This document shows, one piece after another, positions 35,824 to 44,264 of a DNA stretch of 64,000 nucleotides. The stretch comes from Nitrospirota bacterium (GTDB taxonomy: Bacteria; Nitrospirota; Nitrospiria; 2-01-FULL-66-17). The notes beneath the pieces were generated by a model. That model did no database searches, was not told the origin of the DNA, and was given only the letters and a program-made list of their open reading frames with translations. Position 1 is the first letter of the stretch. Each line of letters opens with the position of its first letter. The stretch lies in NCBI GenBank assembly GCA_040757335.1, contig JBFLXB010000001.1, positions 62,001 to 126,000 of the forward strand. The letters run 5' to 3'. The position numbers and the translations under genes are program-made.

Positions 35824-36666
35824 ATGAAAATCATCGTGGCGGTCGATGGCTCCAAATTTTCGCGCTGGGCCACGGACCTGCTGGTGGGTCTTCCGTTGGC
35901 CGAAGAACCCGAGATCGAGATCATGCACGTGGTGGACGTCCCGACCGTGACGGAGGCGTTGATCGCCCCGTCGATGGTGGAGAAGTATCGGAAGGGGAGC
36001 GCGGCGATGGCCGAAAAGAAATTCGAGCTGGCGCAGCGGCTGACCGCGCAGGTCCTCGAGCGGGTGCGGAAGCGGTGGAGCCGGGTCGGAGCGATCATCA
36101 CGCGTGGGCCCGTCGCCGACACGATCGTGGCCCGCGCCCGGAAGGAGAAAGCGGATCTCATCATCGTGGGCGCTCGCGGCCTGAGCAATATCCAACGCTT
36201 CCTGTTGGGGAGCGTGTCGCAGAAGATCGTGACGTACGCCCCCTGCGCGGTCCTGGTCGTCAAGCAGAAAATCCGCGCGCTCAAGCGGGTGCTGGTGGCG
36301 GTGGACGGTTCCAAGGCTTCGGACAAAGCCGTGCGATTTCTGCGAACCCGGTTCGTTCCCAAGAAACTCCAGGGAACGGTCATGTACGTGTGGGAATATC
36401 CGATTCATCCTCATCCGTCCAGCGCGCTGATGCAAGTCATCGCCAAGAAGTACTCCGAGCCGTTGGCTCGATCCGGACTCCGAACGAACGCCATGTGGGT
36501 GATGGGGCACTCGGCCCAGAAGATCGTGAACGTTGCCTCGCAGAAACGGCCGCATCTGATCGTCGTCGGATCCAGGGGCCTCACCGGCCTCAACCGCTTC
36601 CTGTTGGGAGGCGTCTCGCATCAAGTCGTCAAACACAGCCGTGAAGCCGTCTTGGTGGTGCGGTGA
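35824..36666 (+). CDS. Tandem universal stress protein (UspA x2)
   Basis: This encodes 280 residues. AGGAGGTGAG precedes ATG 35824. There are two Usp domains. The first starts MKIIVAVDGSKFSRWATDL and ends VGARGLSNIQRFLLGSVSQK. The second starts VLVAVDGSKASDKAV and ends VGSRGLTGLNRFLLGGVSHQ. The G-x2-G-x9-GS ATP-binding motif appears in both copies. These proteins respond to starvation and envelope stress. The gene lies between the hyp genes and an ion-transport pair with Kef antiporter and P-type ATPase. Confidence 0.88.
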   Translation: MKIIVAVDGSKFSRWATDLLVGLPLAEEPEIEIMHVVDVPTVTEALIAPSMVEKYRKGSAAMAEKKFELAQRLTAQVLERVRKRWSRVGAIITRGPVADTIVARARKEKADLIIVGARGLSNIQRFLLGSVSQKIVTYAPCAVLVVKQKIRALKRVLVAVDGSKASDKAVRFLRTRFVPKKLQGTVMYVWEYPIHPHPSSALMQVIAKKYSEPLARSGLRTNAMWVMGHSAQKIVNVASQKRPHLIVVGSRGLTGLNRFLLGGVSHQVVKHSREAVLVVR

Positions 36667-36720
36667 GCCGAACGGTTCGCGTCCTCGGCCCGGTCCCTGA
36701 TCCCGCCGCCGACGGGAAGG

Positions 36721-38427
36721 GTGAGCGCGCCCGTCTTCGATAACGTCTTTGCCGAGGTCGCCGCCCTGCTGATGGTCGCGGCGGTCTGCGGATACGTCGC
36801 CCGGTGGTTGCGGCAACCGTTGGTGGTGGCGTTCGTCGCGGTCGGCATCCTGGTCGGTCCCGCGGGCTTGCACTGGGTGCAGTCGGCCGACCAGGTCGAT
36901 CTGCTCGCGAAGATCGGGATCACGCTGCTGTTGTTCGTGGTCGGGCTCAGGCTCGACCTGCACGTGATCCGCAGCCTGGGCCGGGTGGCCTTGGCGGTGG
37001 GGTCGGGACAGGTGGTGTTCACCGCGCTCGCCGGTTACCCGATCGCGCTCGCGCTGGGGCTGGCGCCGATTCCGGCCTTGTATGTGTCGGTCGCCCTCAC
37101 GTTCTCCAGCACGGTGATTATCGTCAAGCTGTTGTCCGACAAGCGCGAGATCGATGCGCTGCACGGGCGCATCGCGCTGGGCATCCTCATCGTCCAAGAC
37201 CTGGTGGTGGTTCTGGCGATGATTGTGCTGGCTGCCTTCGGAGCGGCCGGCCGGGACGACGTTTTCGGTTACGGCATGTTGGGAGTCGTTTCCGGGGGTG
37301 TCGCCTTCCTGGGGGGTGTCGCGCTGATGATGCGATACGTCCTTCCGCGGCTGCTCGACCGACTGGCCGCGTCAACCGAACTCCTGATTCTCTTTGCGGT
37401 CGCGTGGGGCGTGTCGCTGGCCGCGCTCGCCGAAACCCTGGGATTCGGCGAGGAGGTCGGCGCCTTCGTGGCGGGTGTTTCCCTGGCCTCGACCCAGTAC
37501 CGCGAGGCGATCGGGTCTCGTCTCGTCGGGTTACGGGATTTCTTGTTGCTCTTCTTCTTCGTGAGTCTCGGCGCCCAGCAGGACATCGGGCTGCTCGATA
37601 CGCAGATCGGTCCCGCGCTCGTCCTGTCGCTATTCGTGCTGATCGGCAATCCGCTCATCGTGATGATCATCATGGGGGCGATGGGATATCGCAAGCGCAC
37701 CGGCTTGTTGACGGGCCTGACGGTCGCTCAGATCAGCGAGTTCTCGTTCATCCTGGGCTCGTTGGGAAGAGACCTGGGCCACATCGATTCGGGGGCGCTC
37801 GGGTTGATCACGCTGGTGGGATTGGTGACGATCGCGTTGTCGACATACATGATCCTCTATTCCCACGTGTTGTACGAGCGATTCGCCCCGTGGCTCGGCG
37901 CGTTCGAGCGCCGGACGGCCCATCGCGAGGAAGCCCTTGACTCGCCCGACGCCGCTCCGCAGGCCGACGTGATCGTGTTCGGCCTGGGGCGGTACGGCAG
38001 CCGGATCGTGGCGGGGCTTCGCCGGCGCGGTGCCGCGGTGCTGGGCGTGGACTTCGACCCCGAAGCCGTGGCGCGCTGCCGGAGCCTGGGCGTCCCCACG
38101 CACTACGGCGATGCCGAGGACCCGGAATTTCCCGCGAACCTCCCGCTCGGCCGTACGCGATGGGTGGTCAGCACCACGCCGGTCCGCGAGGTCAACATGG
38201 CACTGCTCCACGCGCTTCGCCACCATCGGTATTCCGGCAAGGTGGCGCTGACCGCGCACTCGGTCGCGGATCGGGACGTCCTGGCACAGAGCGGCGCGGA
38301 TCTGGTGTTGTTGCCGTACGCGGATGCGGCGGATCAGGCCGTGGACCTACTGACCGAGCCCGGGGCCAGGCCGGCGCGTCCGTCGGCTGCTGAGCCTGAC
38401 ACGGACATCGGCGCCAGTCGGGCGTGA
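36721..38427 (+). CDS. Kef-type monovalent cation/proton antiporter with RCK N domain
   Basis: This encodes 568 residues from GTG 36721. About 12-13 membrane helices span residues 10-385, with QPLVVAFVAVGILVGPAGLH, TLLLFVVGLRLDL and FGEEVGAFVAGVSLAS (CPA2 hallmarks). A TrkA-N/RCK Rossmann domain follows from about residue 416 (DVIVFGLGRYGSRIVAGL). The RCK domain binds nucleotide and gates transport. K+/H+ or Na+/H+ exchange is expected; the ion cannot be decided. The gene overlaps the P-type ATPase gene by 4 bases. Confidence 0.88.
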   Translation: MSAPVFDNVFAEVAALLMVAAVCGYVARWLRQPLVVAFVAVGILVGPAGLHWVQSADQVDLLAKIGITLLLFVVGLRLDLHVIRSLGRVALAVGSGQVVFTALAGYPIALALGLAPIPALYVSVALTFSSTVIIVKLLSDKREIDALHGRIALGILIVQDLVVVLAMIVLAAFGAAGRDDVFGYGMLGVVSGGVAFLGGVALMMRYVLPRLLDRLAASTELLILFAVAWGVSLAALAETLGFGEEVGAFVAGVSLASTQYREAIGSRLVGLRDFLLLFFFVSLGAQQDIGLLDTQIGPALVLSLFVLIGNPLIVMIIMGAMGYRKRTGLLTGLTVAQISEFSFILGSLGRDLGHIDSGALGLITLVGLVTIALSTYMILYSHVLYERFAPWLGAFERRTAHREEALDSPDAAPQADVIVFGLGRYGSRIVAGLRRRGAAVLGVDFDPEAVARCRSLGVPTHYGDAEDPEFPANLPLGRTRWVVSTTPVREVNMALLHALRHHRYSGKVALTAHSVADRDVLAQSGADLVLLPYADAADQAVDLLTEPGARPARPSAAEPDTDIGASRA

Positions 38428-41123
38428 AAATTCACCACCTCACGGCCCCCGAGGCGCTCGCCAGCCTCCACAGCGCGGCCGACGGCCTGACCGAGGATCA
38501 GGCGGCTCGGCGGCTCAAGGAGTTCGGCCCCAACCGGGTCGAGCAACTCGCCAGGCGTCCCCTGGCGATCCGGTTCGCCAAGGGGCTCACCCATTTCTTC
38601 GCGCTTATCCTCTGGGTGGCCGCAGGCCTGGCGCTGATCGCGGAGTGGCGCCAGCCGGGGCAAGGCATGGCCGCCTTGGGCGCGGCCATCGTGGGCGTGA
38701 TCCTGATCAACGGCCTCTTTTCCTTCTGGCAGGAGTATCGCGCCGAACGCGCGATACTGGCGCTGCAGCGTCTGCTCCCTCATCGGGTCCGCGCTCTTCG
38801 CGACCGGGTCGTGACCGAGATACCGTCCGAAGACCTGGTTCCCGGCGACGTGATCCTGTTGCAGGAGGGCGACGACGTGCCCGCCGACTGCCGCGTGATC
38901 GACGCGTTGGGCGTGCGGGTCAACAACGCCACAGTGACCGGCGAATCACTGCCCAAGGCCCGGGACGCCCGCCCCAGTTCCGAGGAAGATCCGCTCCGCG
39001 CGAAAAACGTCCTGCTCGCGGGTACGTCCGTGGTCTCGGGTGGAGCGCGCGCGGTGGTGTTCGCCACCGGGATGCGCACCGCGTTCGGGACCATCGCGCA
39101 CCTCACCCAAACCGCGGGAGAAGCGCTCTCACCCCTTCAGCGCGAGATCGTACGCCTGAGCCGCGTCGTCGCGATCCTCGCGGTGGCGCTGGGAGTCGTC
39201 TTCTTCGTGATCGGCCGCGCGATCGGGTTGCCGTTCTGGGCCAACTTCATCTTCGCGATCGGGATCATCGTGGCGAACGTGCCGGAGGGATTACTGCCCA
39301 CGGTCACGCTGTCGCTGGCCATGGCCTCGCAGCGCATGGCGCGGCGCCACGCGTTGGTGCGCCGGCTCGCGTCGGTCGAAGCCTTGGGGTGCGCCACCGT
39401 GATCTGCACGGACAAGACCGGCACGCTGACGCAGAACCGCATGGCGCTCAAGCAGGCGTTCGTGTCCGGCGAGGTCCTGGATGCGGACGGTCTGGTCGCG
39501 CGCGCGGGAGCGTCGCTCGCGGCACGGAAGGTCCTCGAGGTCGCACGCTTGTGCCACGACCTCAAAACCGTTGATCGCAACGGCCGGCCGGAGGTGGTCG
39601 GAGACCCCATGGAGATCGCGTTGGCCGACGCGGCGCGGCGGGCGGGATTGGACGCGGACCGGGCGCAGCGGATGGACGAGGTGCCGTTCGACGCGGATCG
39701 GAAGCGCCTGTCCGTGTTGTGCCGAACGCCTGAAGGGCCGACGCTCTACACCAAGGGCGCGATGGAGACCGTGCTTCCGCTGTGCGATCGCATTCGGGAC
39801 GGCGAGGCGGTGCTGGCGCTGACCGAGGAGCGGCGGGCGGCGGTGGCGCGCGCCTTGGAGGCGATGGCCGACCGCGGGTTGCGCGTGCTCGCGTGCGCGG
39901 ATCGTCCGGCGGCGGACGGCGAGGACCGGACCGGGCTCGAGCGCGGTCTGATTCTCTCGGGTCTGGTGGGGTTGGAGGACCCGCCGCGGCCTGAGGTGCC
40001 CGGCGCGATCCGGACGTGCCGCGACGCCGGCATCAGGGTGGTCATGGTGACCGGGGATCACCCGCACACCGCGCTCGCGATCGCGCGCGAAATCGAGTTG
40101 GTCCGATCGCCTTCGCCGGTGGTGATCACCGGAGACGAGATCCGGAGGCTGTCGGACACGCAGCTTCAACTCGCCGTGGCCGCGCCCGAGATCGTCTTCG
40201 CGCGGGTCACCGCGGACCAGAAACTGCGCATCGTGGCCGCGTTACAGGCGCGCAAGGAGATCGTGGCGGTCACCGGCGACGGGGTCAACGACGCGCCCGC
40301 GCTCAAGAAAGCAGACATCGGGATCGCGATGGGCCTTGCCGGGACCGACGTGGCGCGCGAGGCTGCGGACATGGTGCTGGTGGACGACAATTTCGCGAGC
40401 ATCGTGGCCGCGGTGGAGGAAGGCCGCGCCGTGTTCGACAACATCCGCAAGTTCCTCACCTACATCCTCACCTCGAACATCCCGGAAATCGTGCCCTACC
40501 TCGCGTTCGTGGTGTTCAAGATTCCATTACCCCTCACCATCATCCAGATTCTTGCTGTCGACTTGGGCACCGACATGCTGCCCGCGCTCGCGCTGGGCGC
40601 CGAGCCGCCGAATCACCAAGTCATGCAACGCCCGCCGCGGCCGCGCACCGCTCGATTGCTCGACCGGCCCTTGTTGCTTCGGGCCTACCTGTTCCTCGGG
40701 GGGCTGGAAGCGGTCGCGGCCATGAGCGCGTTCTTCTGGGTGCTCGAGGGCGGAGCGTGGGCTTACGGGGACCGGCTTTCCGGGAGCGATCCCTTGTATC
40801 TGCACGCCACCACGGCCTGCCTGTCCGCGATCATCGTGATGCAGGTCGTCAACGTGTTCGCCTGTCGCGACCACCGCGCGTCCGCCTTCTCGTTCGGCCT
40901 GTTCAGCAACCCGCTGATCCTTGCCGGCATCGCCGCGGAGGTCGCATTGATCCTGCTCATCGACTACACGCCGTGGGGCAATCTGTTCTTCGGCACCGCG
41001 CCCATCGCGCTCGGCGCGTGGCTCTTCGTGATCCCATTTGCCGTTGGCATGCTGGTGCTGGAAGAGGCCCGCAAGTGGATCGTGCGCAAACGAAATGCGA
41101 CGTCGTGGCTTAGCGGTCGATGA
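38424..41123 (+). CDS. P-type cation-transporting ATPase (P2 type)
   Basis: This encodes 899 residues from GTG 38424. There is a cation ATPase N-terminal domain, then the TGES motif (NNATVTGESLPKARD). The phosphorylation motif CTDKTGTLTQNRM has Asp about 330. Helix M4 carries NVPEGLLPTVTLSLAMASQR, and the hinge motif is TGDGVNDAPALKKADIGIAM. Six C-terminal helices complete the pump. The PEGLLPTVT wording of M4 and a long C-terminal membrane part fit the Ca/Na-K-like P2 subfamilies (P2A/P2C) rather than heavy-metal P1B pumps, and no CPC motif is present. It is co-transcribed with the antiporter. Confidence 0.9.
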   Translation: MKIHHLTAPEALASLHSAADGLTEDQAARRLKEFGPNRVEQLARRPLAIRFAKGLTHFFALILWVAAGLALIAEWRQPGQGMAALGAAIVGVILINGLFSFWQEYRAERAILALQRLLPHRVRALRDRVVTEIPSEDLVPGDVILLQEGDDVPADCRVIDALGVRVNNATVTGESLPKARDARPSSEEDPLRAKNVLLAGTSVVSGGARAVVFATGMRTAFGTIAHLTQTAGEALSPLQREIVRLSRVVAILAVALGVVFFVIGRAIGLPFWANFIFAIGIIVANVPEGLLPTVTLSLAMASQRMARRHALVRRLASVEALGCATVICTDKTGTLTQNRMALKQAFVSGEVLDADGLVARAGASLAARKVLEVARLCHDLKTVDRNGRPEVVGDPMEIALADAARRAGLDADRAQRMDEVPFDADRKRLSVLCRTPEGPTLYTKGAMETVLPLCDRIRDGEAVLALTEERRAAVARALEAMADRGLRVLACADRPAADGEDRTGLERGLILSGLVGLEDPPRPEVPGAIRTCRDAGIRVVMVTGDHPHTALAIAREIELVRSPSPVVITGDEIRRLSDTQLQLAVAAPEIVFARVTADQKLRIVAALQARKEIVAVTGDGVNDAPALKKADIGIAMGLAGTDVAREAADMVLVDDNFASIVAAVEEGRAVFDNIRKFLTYILTSNIPEIVPYLAFVVFKIPLPLTIIQILAVDLGTDMLPALALGAEPPNHQVMQRPPRPRTARLLDRPLLLRAYLFLGGLEAVAAMSAFFWVLEGGAWAYGDRLSGSDPLYLHATTACLSAIIVMQVVNVFACRDHRASAFSFGLFSNPLILAGIAAEVALILLIDYTPWGNLFFGTAPIALGAWLFVIPFAVGMLVLEEARKWIVRKRNATSWLSGR

Positions 41124-41351
41124 AAGAAGTCCACATCATTCCACTGGCCGAACGGAAACTGGCGCGTCGGGGCATACCGCGGGAGTGGGTGGTGGAGACG
41201 ATCCGTACGCCGGACCAAGTGGTGGAGGGTTACGGGGGCCGCGTGGTCGCTCAGCGGCGGTATCGGGTGCGCGCCGAAGACATGCTGTTACGTGGTCACT
41301 GGGTACCTGACGGCTGCAGTCACGCGGTACTGGAAGGGGAGCGGGCGATGA
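41120..41351 (+). pseudogene. DUF4258 protein, frameshifted
   Basis: The start overlaps the P-type ATPase stop. VHIIPLAERKLARRGIPREW and VVAQRRYRVRAED follow the DUF4258 family (small proteins often paired with a DUF2283 protein). After codon LLR (about 41290) the frame changes. In the shifted frame the sequence continues VVTGYLTAAVTRYWKGSGR, the expected family ending, and stops at 41349-41351, overlapping the ATG of the DUF2283 gene. In the unshifted frame the ORF runs on into DUF2283, creating an artificial 167-residue fusion. I read this as an indel in the original two-gene pair. Confidence 0.6.
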
Positions 41352-41623
41352 GAATTGAATACGATTCGGTTCACGACCTGCTAAACATCGAATTCTTGAA
41401 GGACGCGGAGATCGTCGATTCGCTGGAGCTCGACGGGATCGTCGTCGACTACGCGAAAGACAAGCGGATCGTGGCGATCAAGGTGTTGGATGCCAGCAAA
41501 CGTACCACCCGTGATCCGCTCGATCTGATCGATCTCGCCATCATTCGCGCAACGCCCTCCCGGCCGGACGTGGTGCGGGAAACGCAACCCAAATATCGGA
41601 AAAAGAAGAAGCGAGCCCCGTAG
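41348..41623 (+). CDS. DUF2283 small protein
   Basis: This encodes 91 residues from ATG 41348. MRIEYDSVHDLLNIEFLKDA and SLELDGIVVDYAKDKRIVAIKVLDASKR are the DUF2283 signature. The tail is basic (YRKKKKRAP). Members pair with DUF4258 or similar genes and look like antitoxin-type or regulatory partners, but the function is unproven. It was probably coupled to the upstream gene by ATGA. Because of the frameshift it may now be made as a fusion with that product. Confidence 0.65.
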   Translation: MRIEYDSVHDLLNIEFLKDAEIVDSLELDGIVVDYAKDKRIVAIKVLDASKRTTRDPLDLIDLAIIRATPSRPDVVRETQPKYRKKKKRAP

Positions 41624-42196
41624 ACGGGTACCGGGACCTCCGGTGCTCGATGCCAGTGCCTCCAATTTGATGTCACAAATTGTGACCTCAAACGCGGGAA
41701 GCGCGCCGCGTCTCGGAATCAACGTACAGAGAAAGGATTCGAAGAACCGAGCCGAGGCACGGCGACTTGCTCTACAGCCGCGAAGGGACCTACTTCGGTC
41801 TCGCGGCAGAAATTCCGCCGAATACCAGACATCGCCAGCCAGGACCTGAAGACGGGGCAGACGATCCAACAACTCATGACGCTTTGTGATGAGATCCGGA
41901 GAACCCACGCTGACTTCAAGAAAACCATCGCAGCACACGTCCGAGGGACACCAGTTAATCACGAGCTGAGCGCCGTCATCTTCTCGGATTCACTGGTTAA
42001 TGCAGCAGCTGGCCCCACAAATCAGAGCCTTATGGCCGCTGCGACGTCGAGACCATAAGGAGTGTGGGCGTGCTCGCGGACCGCGCCACAGCCAGAACCG
42101 GGGTGCTGTACGGTCAGACGGGTGGGACACGTAGGACGTGTTGGACAGGGCAGGAGTCGGCCTGGTAAGAGGTCCGACACAGACCGGGAGGGAACC
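41624..42196. other. Region of decayed coding sequence
   Basis: No intact gene is seen in this stretch of about 570 bases. Two protein-like segments lie in different frames: PRHGDLLYSREGTYFGLAAE (around 41755-41820) and SQDLKTGQTIQQLMTLCDEI (around 41837-41900). The first recalls the GDLLxxREGTxxG motif of type I restriction specificity subunits (HsdS), so this may be an hsdS remnant. The last part, 42100-42180, has degenerate GGACACGTAGGACGTG-type repeats leading to the four-helix-bundle gene. Confidence 0.35.
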
Positions 42197-42766
42197 ATGT
42201 CGGGTGCTCAGCGTTTGATCCCGCCGCATGGCGGCTACCGCAAGTTGCGAAGTTTTCAGTCCGCGCAATTGGTGTATGACGCCACCGTGATCTTCTGCGG
42301 CCGGTTCATCGATAAGCGCTCCCGCACATACGACCAAATGATTCAAGCCGCGCGCAGCGGGGTGCAGAATATCGCTGAGGGCAGTATGGCCTCCGCCACC
42401 TCGAAGAAGACCGAACTCAAGCTCACCGGCGTGGCCCGGGCCAGCCTGGAGGAACTGCTTCTGGACTACCAGGACTTTTTGCGCCAGCGCGGGCTGCGGA
42501 TCTGGAGCAAGGATTCACGAGAAGCTTTGGAAGTGAGAAAGAAGTACCAGTCTGACAAGTCGGACCAGTCGGACGGGTCTGACCCGTACTGCATGGCAAC
42601 GGCTTCGCCCGAGGTGGCGGCGAACACGCTCATTTGTCTGATTAACCAAGCCAGCTTTTTGCTCGGGCGGCAGTTGCAAACGCTGGAGCAGACCTTTCTC
42701 AAAGAGGGCGGGTTTACGGAGCGGTTGTACCGTGAGCGGCAGGCGAGGAGACGCGCGGAGCCGTGA
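42197..42766 (+). CDS. Four-helix-bundle protein (23S rRNA IVP/Avd-like)
   Basis: This encodes 189 residues. GGGAGG precedes ATG 42197. LRSFQSAQLVYDATVIFCGR, then SRTYDQMIQAARSGVQNIAEG and RASLEELLLDYQDFLRQRG, are classic for the four-helix-bundle family first found in 23S rRNA intervening sequences. A hydrophilic insert (KYQSDKSDQSDGSDPYC, about residues 118-134) is coded by direct GTCGGAC-type repeats. Relatives act in rRNA insertions or as accessory proteins of diversity-generating retroelements. No reverse transcriptase is visible here. The biological role is open. Confidence 0.75.
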   Translation: MSGAQRLIPPHGGYRKLRSFQSAQLVYDATVIFCGRFIDKRSRTYDQMIQAARSGVQNIAEGSMASATSKKTELKLTGVARASLEELLLDYQDFLRQRGLRIWSKDSREALEVRKKYQSDKSDQSDGSDPYCMATASPEVAANTLICLINQASFLLGRQLQTLEQTFLKEGGFTERLYRERQARRRAEP

Positions 42767-42788
42767 GCCGGTTTTCGGAATCTGTGGT

Positions 42789-43005
42789 CTAGCCGGCGAC
42801 CGCCAGCCGCCGAGACCGAGCCTCAAACGGCTGTCCTGCCTTGAGCATCGCGTAGATCGTCTTCAACACCGCCCGGGCGACGGCCACCCGCGCGGTATTC
42901 GTCCCATGCTTACGCTGGATCCGCCAATAGAGACTCCGAAACTGCGGAGCGCCATTGATGGCATGGATCGAGGTCTCCACCAAGATCCACCGGAGCCCCC
43001 GGACT
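42789..43005 (-). pseudogene. IS110-family transposase remnant (C-terminal part)
   Basis: On the minus strand LRWILVETSIHAINGAPQFR and GTNTARVAVARAVLKTIYAM match the conserved C-terminal part of IS110/IS116/IS902 transposases. The stop is at 42789-42791. Only about 70 residues remain. No start, no DEDD-type N-terminal domain and no terminal repeats are seen, so it is an inactive fragment. Confidence 0.7.
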
Positions 43006-43055
43006 GGCTGGCAAGGGAATTTCTGTGATATTGTTTGCTTGTTTCGGAGAGACGT

Positions 43056-43256
43056 ATGAGCGAAGTTGAGCAGTTGGAAAGCCGGATTCAGAATCTCTCG
43101 CCGGAAGAGCTTGCCAAGTTCCGGGCGTGGTTCTTGGAGTTCGACGCGCGCGTTTGGGACAAACAGATCGAAGCCGACCTCAAGGCCGGGAAGCTCAGCG
43201 GCCTCATTGCCGAAGCCCTCGCCGACTACAAAGCCGGCAAAGCTCGCGAGCTTTGA
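43056..43256 (+). CDS. Probable antitoxin of a RelE/ParE-type module
   Basis: This encodes 66 residues from ATG 43056, with GGAGAG upstream. MSEVEQLESRIQNLSPEELA is followed by KFRAWFLEFDARVWDKQIEADLKAGKLSGLIAEALADYKAG. The end ALADYKAGKAREL is the usual disordered toxin-binding tail of these short antitoxins. The stop overlaps the toxin TTG start. The pair sits next to an IS remnant in an accessory island. Confidence 0.75.
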   Translation: MSEVEQLESRIQNLSPEELAKFRAWFLEFDARVWDKQIEADLKAGKLSGLIAEALADYKAGKAREL

Positions 43257-43516
43257 GGCATCTCGCCTCTCCTAAGTTCTGGGCTTCATATCGAGCGTTG
43301 CCGGATGACATTCGTCGTCTGGCCGACAAGAACTTTGCTCTCCTGAAAGCTGATCCTCGGCACCCGTCGCTGCACTTCAAACGCATTGGGGAGCTCCGGT
43401 CGGTGCGGGTCGGAGATCACTATCGGGCGCTTGGGCTCGATGTGGCTGAAGGGATTTACTGGATTTGGATCGGCACCCATGCTGACTACGACAAGATAAT
43501 CGGTCGATCTGTCTGA
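43253..43516 (+). CDS. RelE/ParE-type toxin
   Basis: This encodes 87 residues with TTG 43253 overlapping the antitoxin stop. SPKFWASYRALPDDIRRLAD and LKADPRHPSLHFKRIGELRS, then VRVGDHYRALGLDVAEGIYW and WIGTHADYDKII, follow the RelE/ParE fold order (two helices, then four strands). The family includes mRNA endonucleases and gyrase poisons, which cannot be told apart here. There is no sign of truncation. Confidence 0.75.
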   Translation: MRHLASPKFWASYRALPDDIRRLADKNFALLKADPRHPSLHFKRIGELRSVRVGDHYRALGLDVAEGIYWIWIGTHADYDKIIGRSV

Positions 43517-43562
43517 CGGGCCACGGGCGGCACCTAGTGGTTCACCCGCAATTCTCGCTGAT

Positions 43563-43580
43563 ATCACTCCTTCGAGTGAT
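43563..43580. terminator. Hairpin after toxin gene
   Basis: ATCACTC-CTTC-GAGTGAT forms a perfect 7-bp stem with a 4-base loop, 46 bases behind the toxin stop. The following sequence (CCCTGTCATCT) is only weakly T-rich. It is a possible terminator or an operator in front of the oxidoreductase genes. Confidence 0.4.
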
Positions 43581-43652
43581 CCCTGTCATCTGAGATTCGT
43601 GCTAGCGTCTGCCTTAGTAGAAGCTTGACGTCGAGCTCGAAGCGAGGGTGCG

Positions 43653-44264
43653 ATGTTCCAAGTCCGGATTCATGGCCGTGGCGGCCAGGGGGTGGTGACC
43701 GCGGCTGAATTGCTGTCGGTCGCGGCCTTCTACGGCGGCCAGCACGCTCAGGCGTTTCCGAGCTTCGGGTCCGAGCGCATGGGGGCGCCGGTGGTGGCGT
43801 TTTGCCGGATCGATGACCAGCCGATCCGTTCCCGCGAGCCCGTGACGCACCCGGACGCCGTGGTCGTGCAGGATCCCACGCTGCTCCACCACGTGGATCT
43901 GTTCGCGGGCCTCTCGCTTTCGGGTTACGTGATTCTGAACTCCAGCCGAAGTCCCGGTGAACTGGGCATCTCGGAACTCGCTGAGCGTCTTCCACCGGGG
44001 CGGTTGATCACGGTGCCGGCCACGGACCTTGCGCGAGCACACACGGGACGGCCGCTGCCGAACGCCGCGCTGCTCGGCGCGTTCGCGGCCGCGACGGGCG
44101 CGGTGAGCCTGGCGTCGGTCGTCCGGGCGATCCGCCAACGGTTTCCGGGGCGAGTCGGGGAAACCAACGCGGCCGCGGCCGACGCGGCGTTTGCCGCAGT
44201 CCACGAAAAGGGCGCTGTCTCGGTAGCGGACTCGGAGGAACGTTCTCGTGCTCAAGCAGATTGA
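43653..44264 (+). CDS. porG: 2-oxoacid:acceptor oxidoreductase, gamma subunit
   Basis: This encodes 203 residues. FQVRIHGRGGQGVVTAAELL is the gamma-domain signature, with AFPSFGSERMGAPVVAFCRI and NAALLGAFAAATGAVSL later. The subunit forms part of the dimer interface and CoA-side architecture of pyruvate or 2-oxoglutarate:ferredoxin oxidoreductases. The actual 2-oxoacid cannot be read from sequence. It overlaps the alpha gene by 17 bases and is the first gene of a four-gene operon. Confidence 0.87.
   Translation: MFQVRIHGRGGQGVVTAAELLSVAAFYGGQHAQAFPSFGSERMGAPVVAFCRIDDQPIRSREPVTHPDAVVVQDPTLLHHVDLFAGLSLSGYVILNSSRSPGELGISELAERLPPGRLITVPATDLARAHTGRPLPNAALLGAFAAATGAVSLASVVRAIRQRFPGRVGETNAAAADAAFAAVHEKGAVSVADSEERSRAQAD

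Noticed and set aside
38424-41123. A copper-exporting P1B ATPase linked to the copper region
   Set aside because: No CPC motif in the membrane part and no N-terminal metal-binding domain; the M4 motif is of P2 type.
42197-42766. A diversity-generating retroelement (Avd-like protein)
   Set aside because: No reverse transcriptase, template or variable repeat pair is visible nearby; the four-helix family is broader than DGR accessory proteins.
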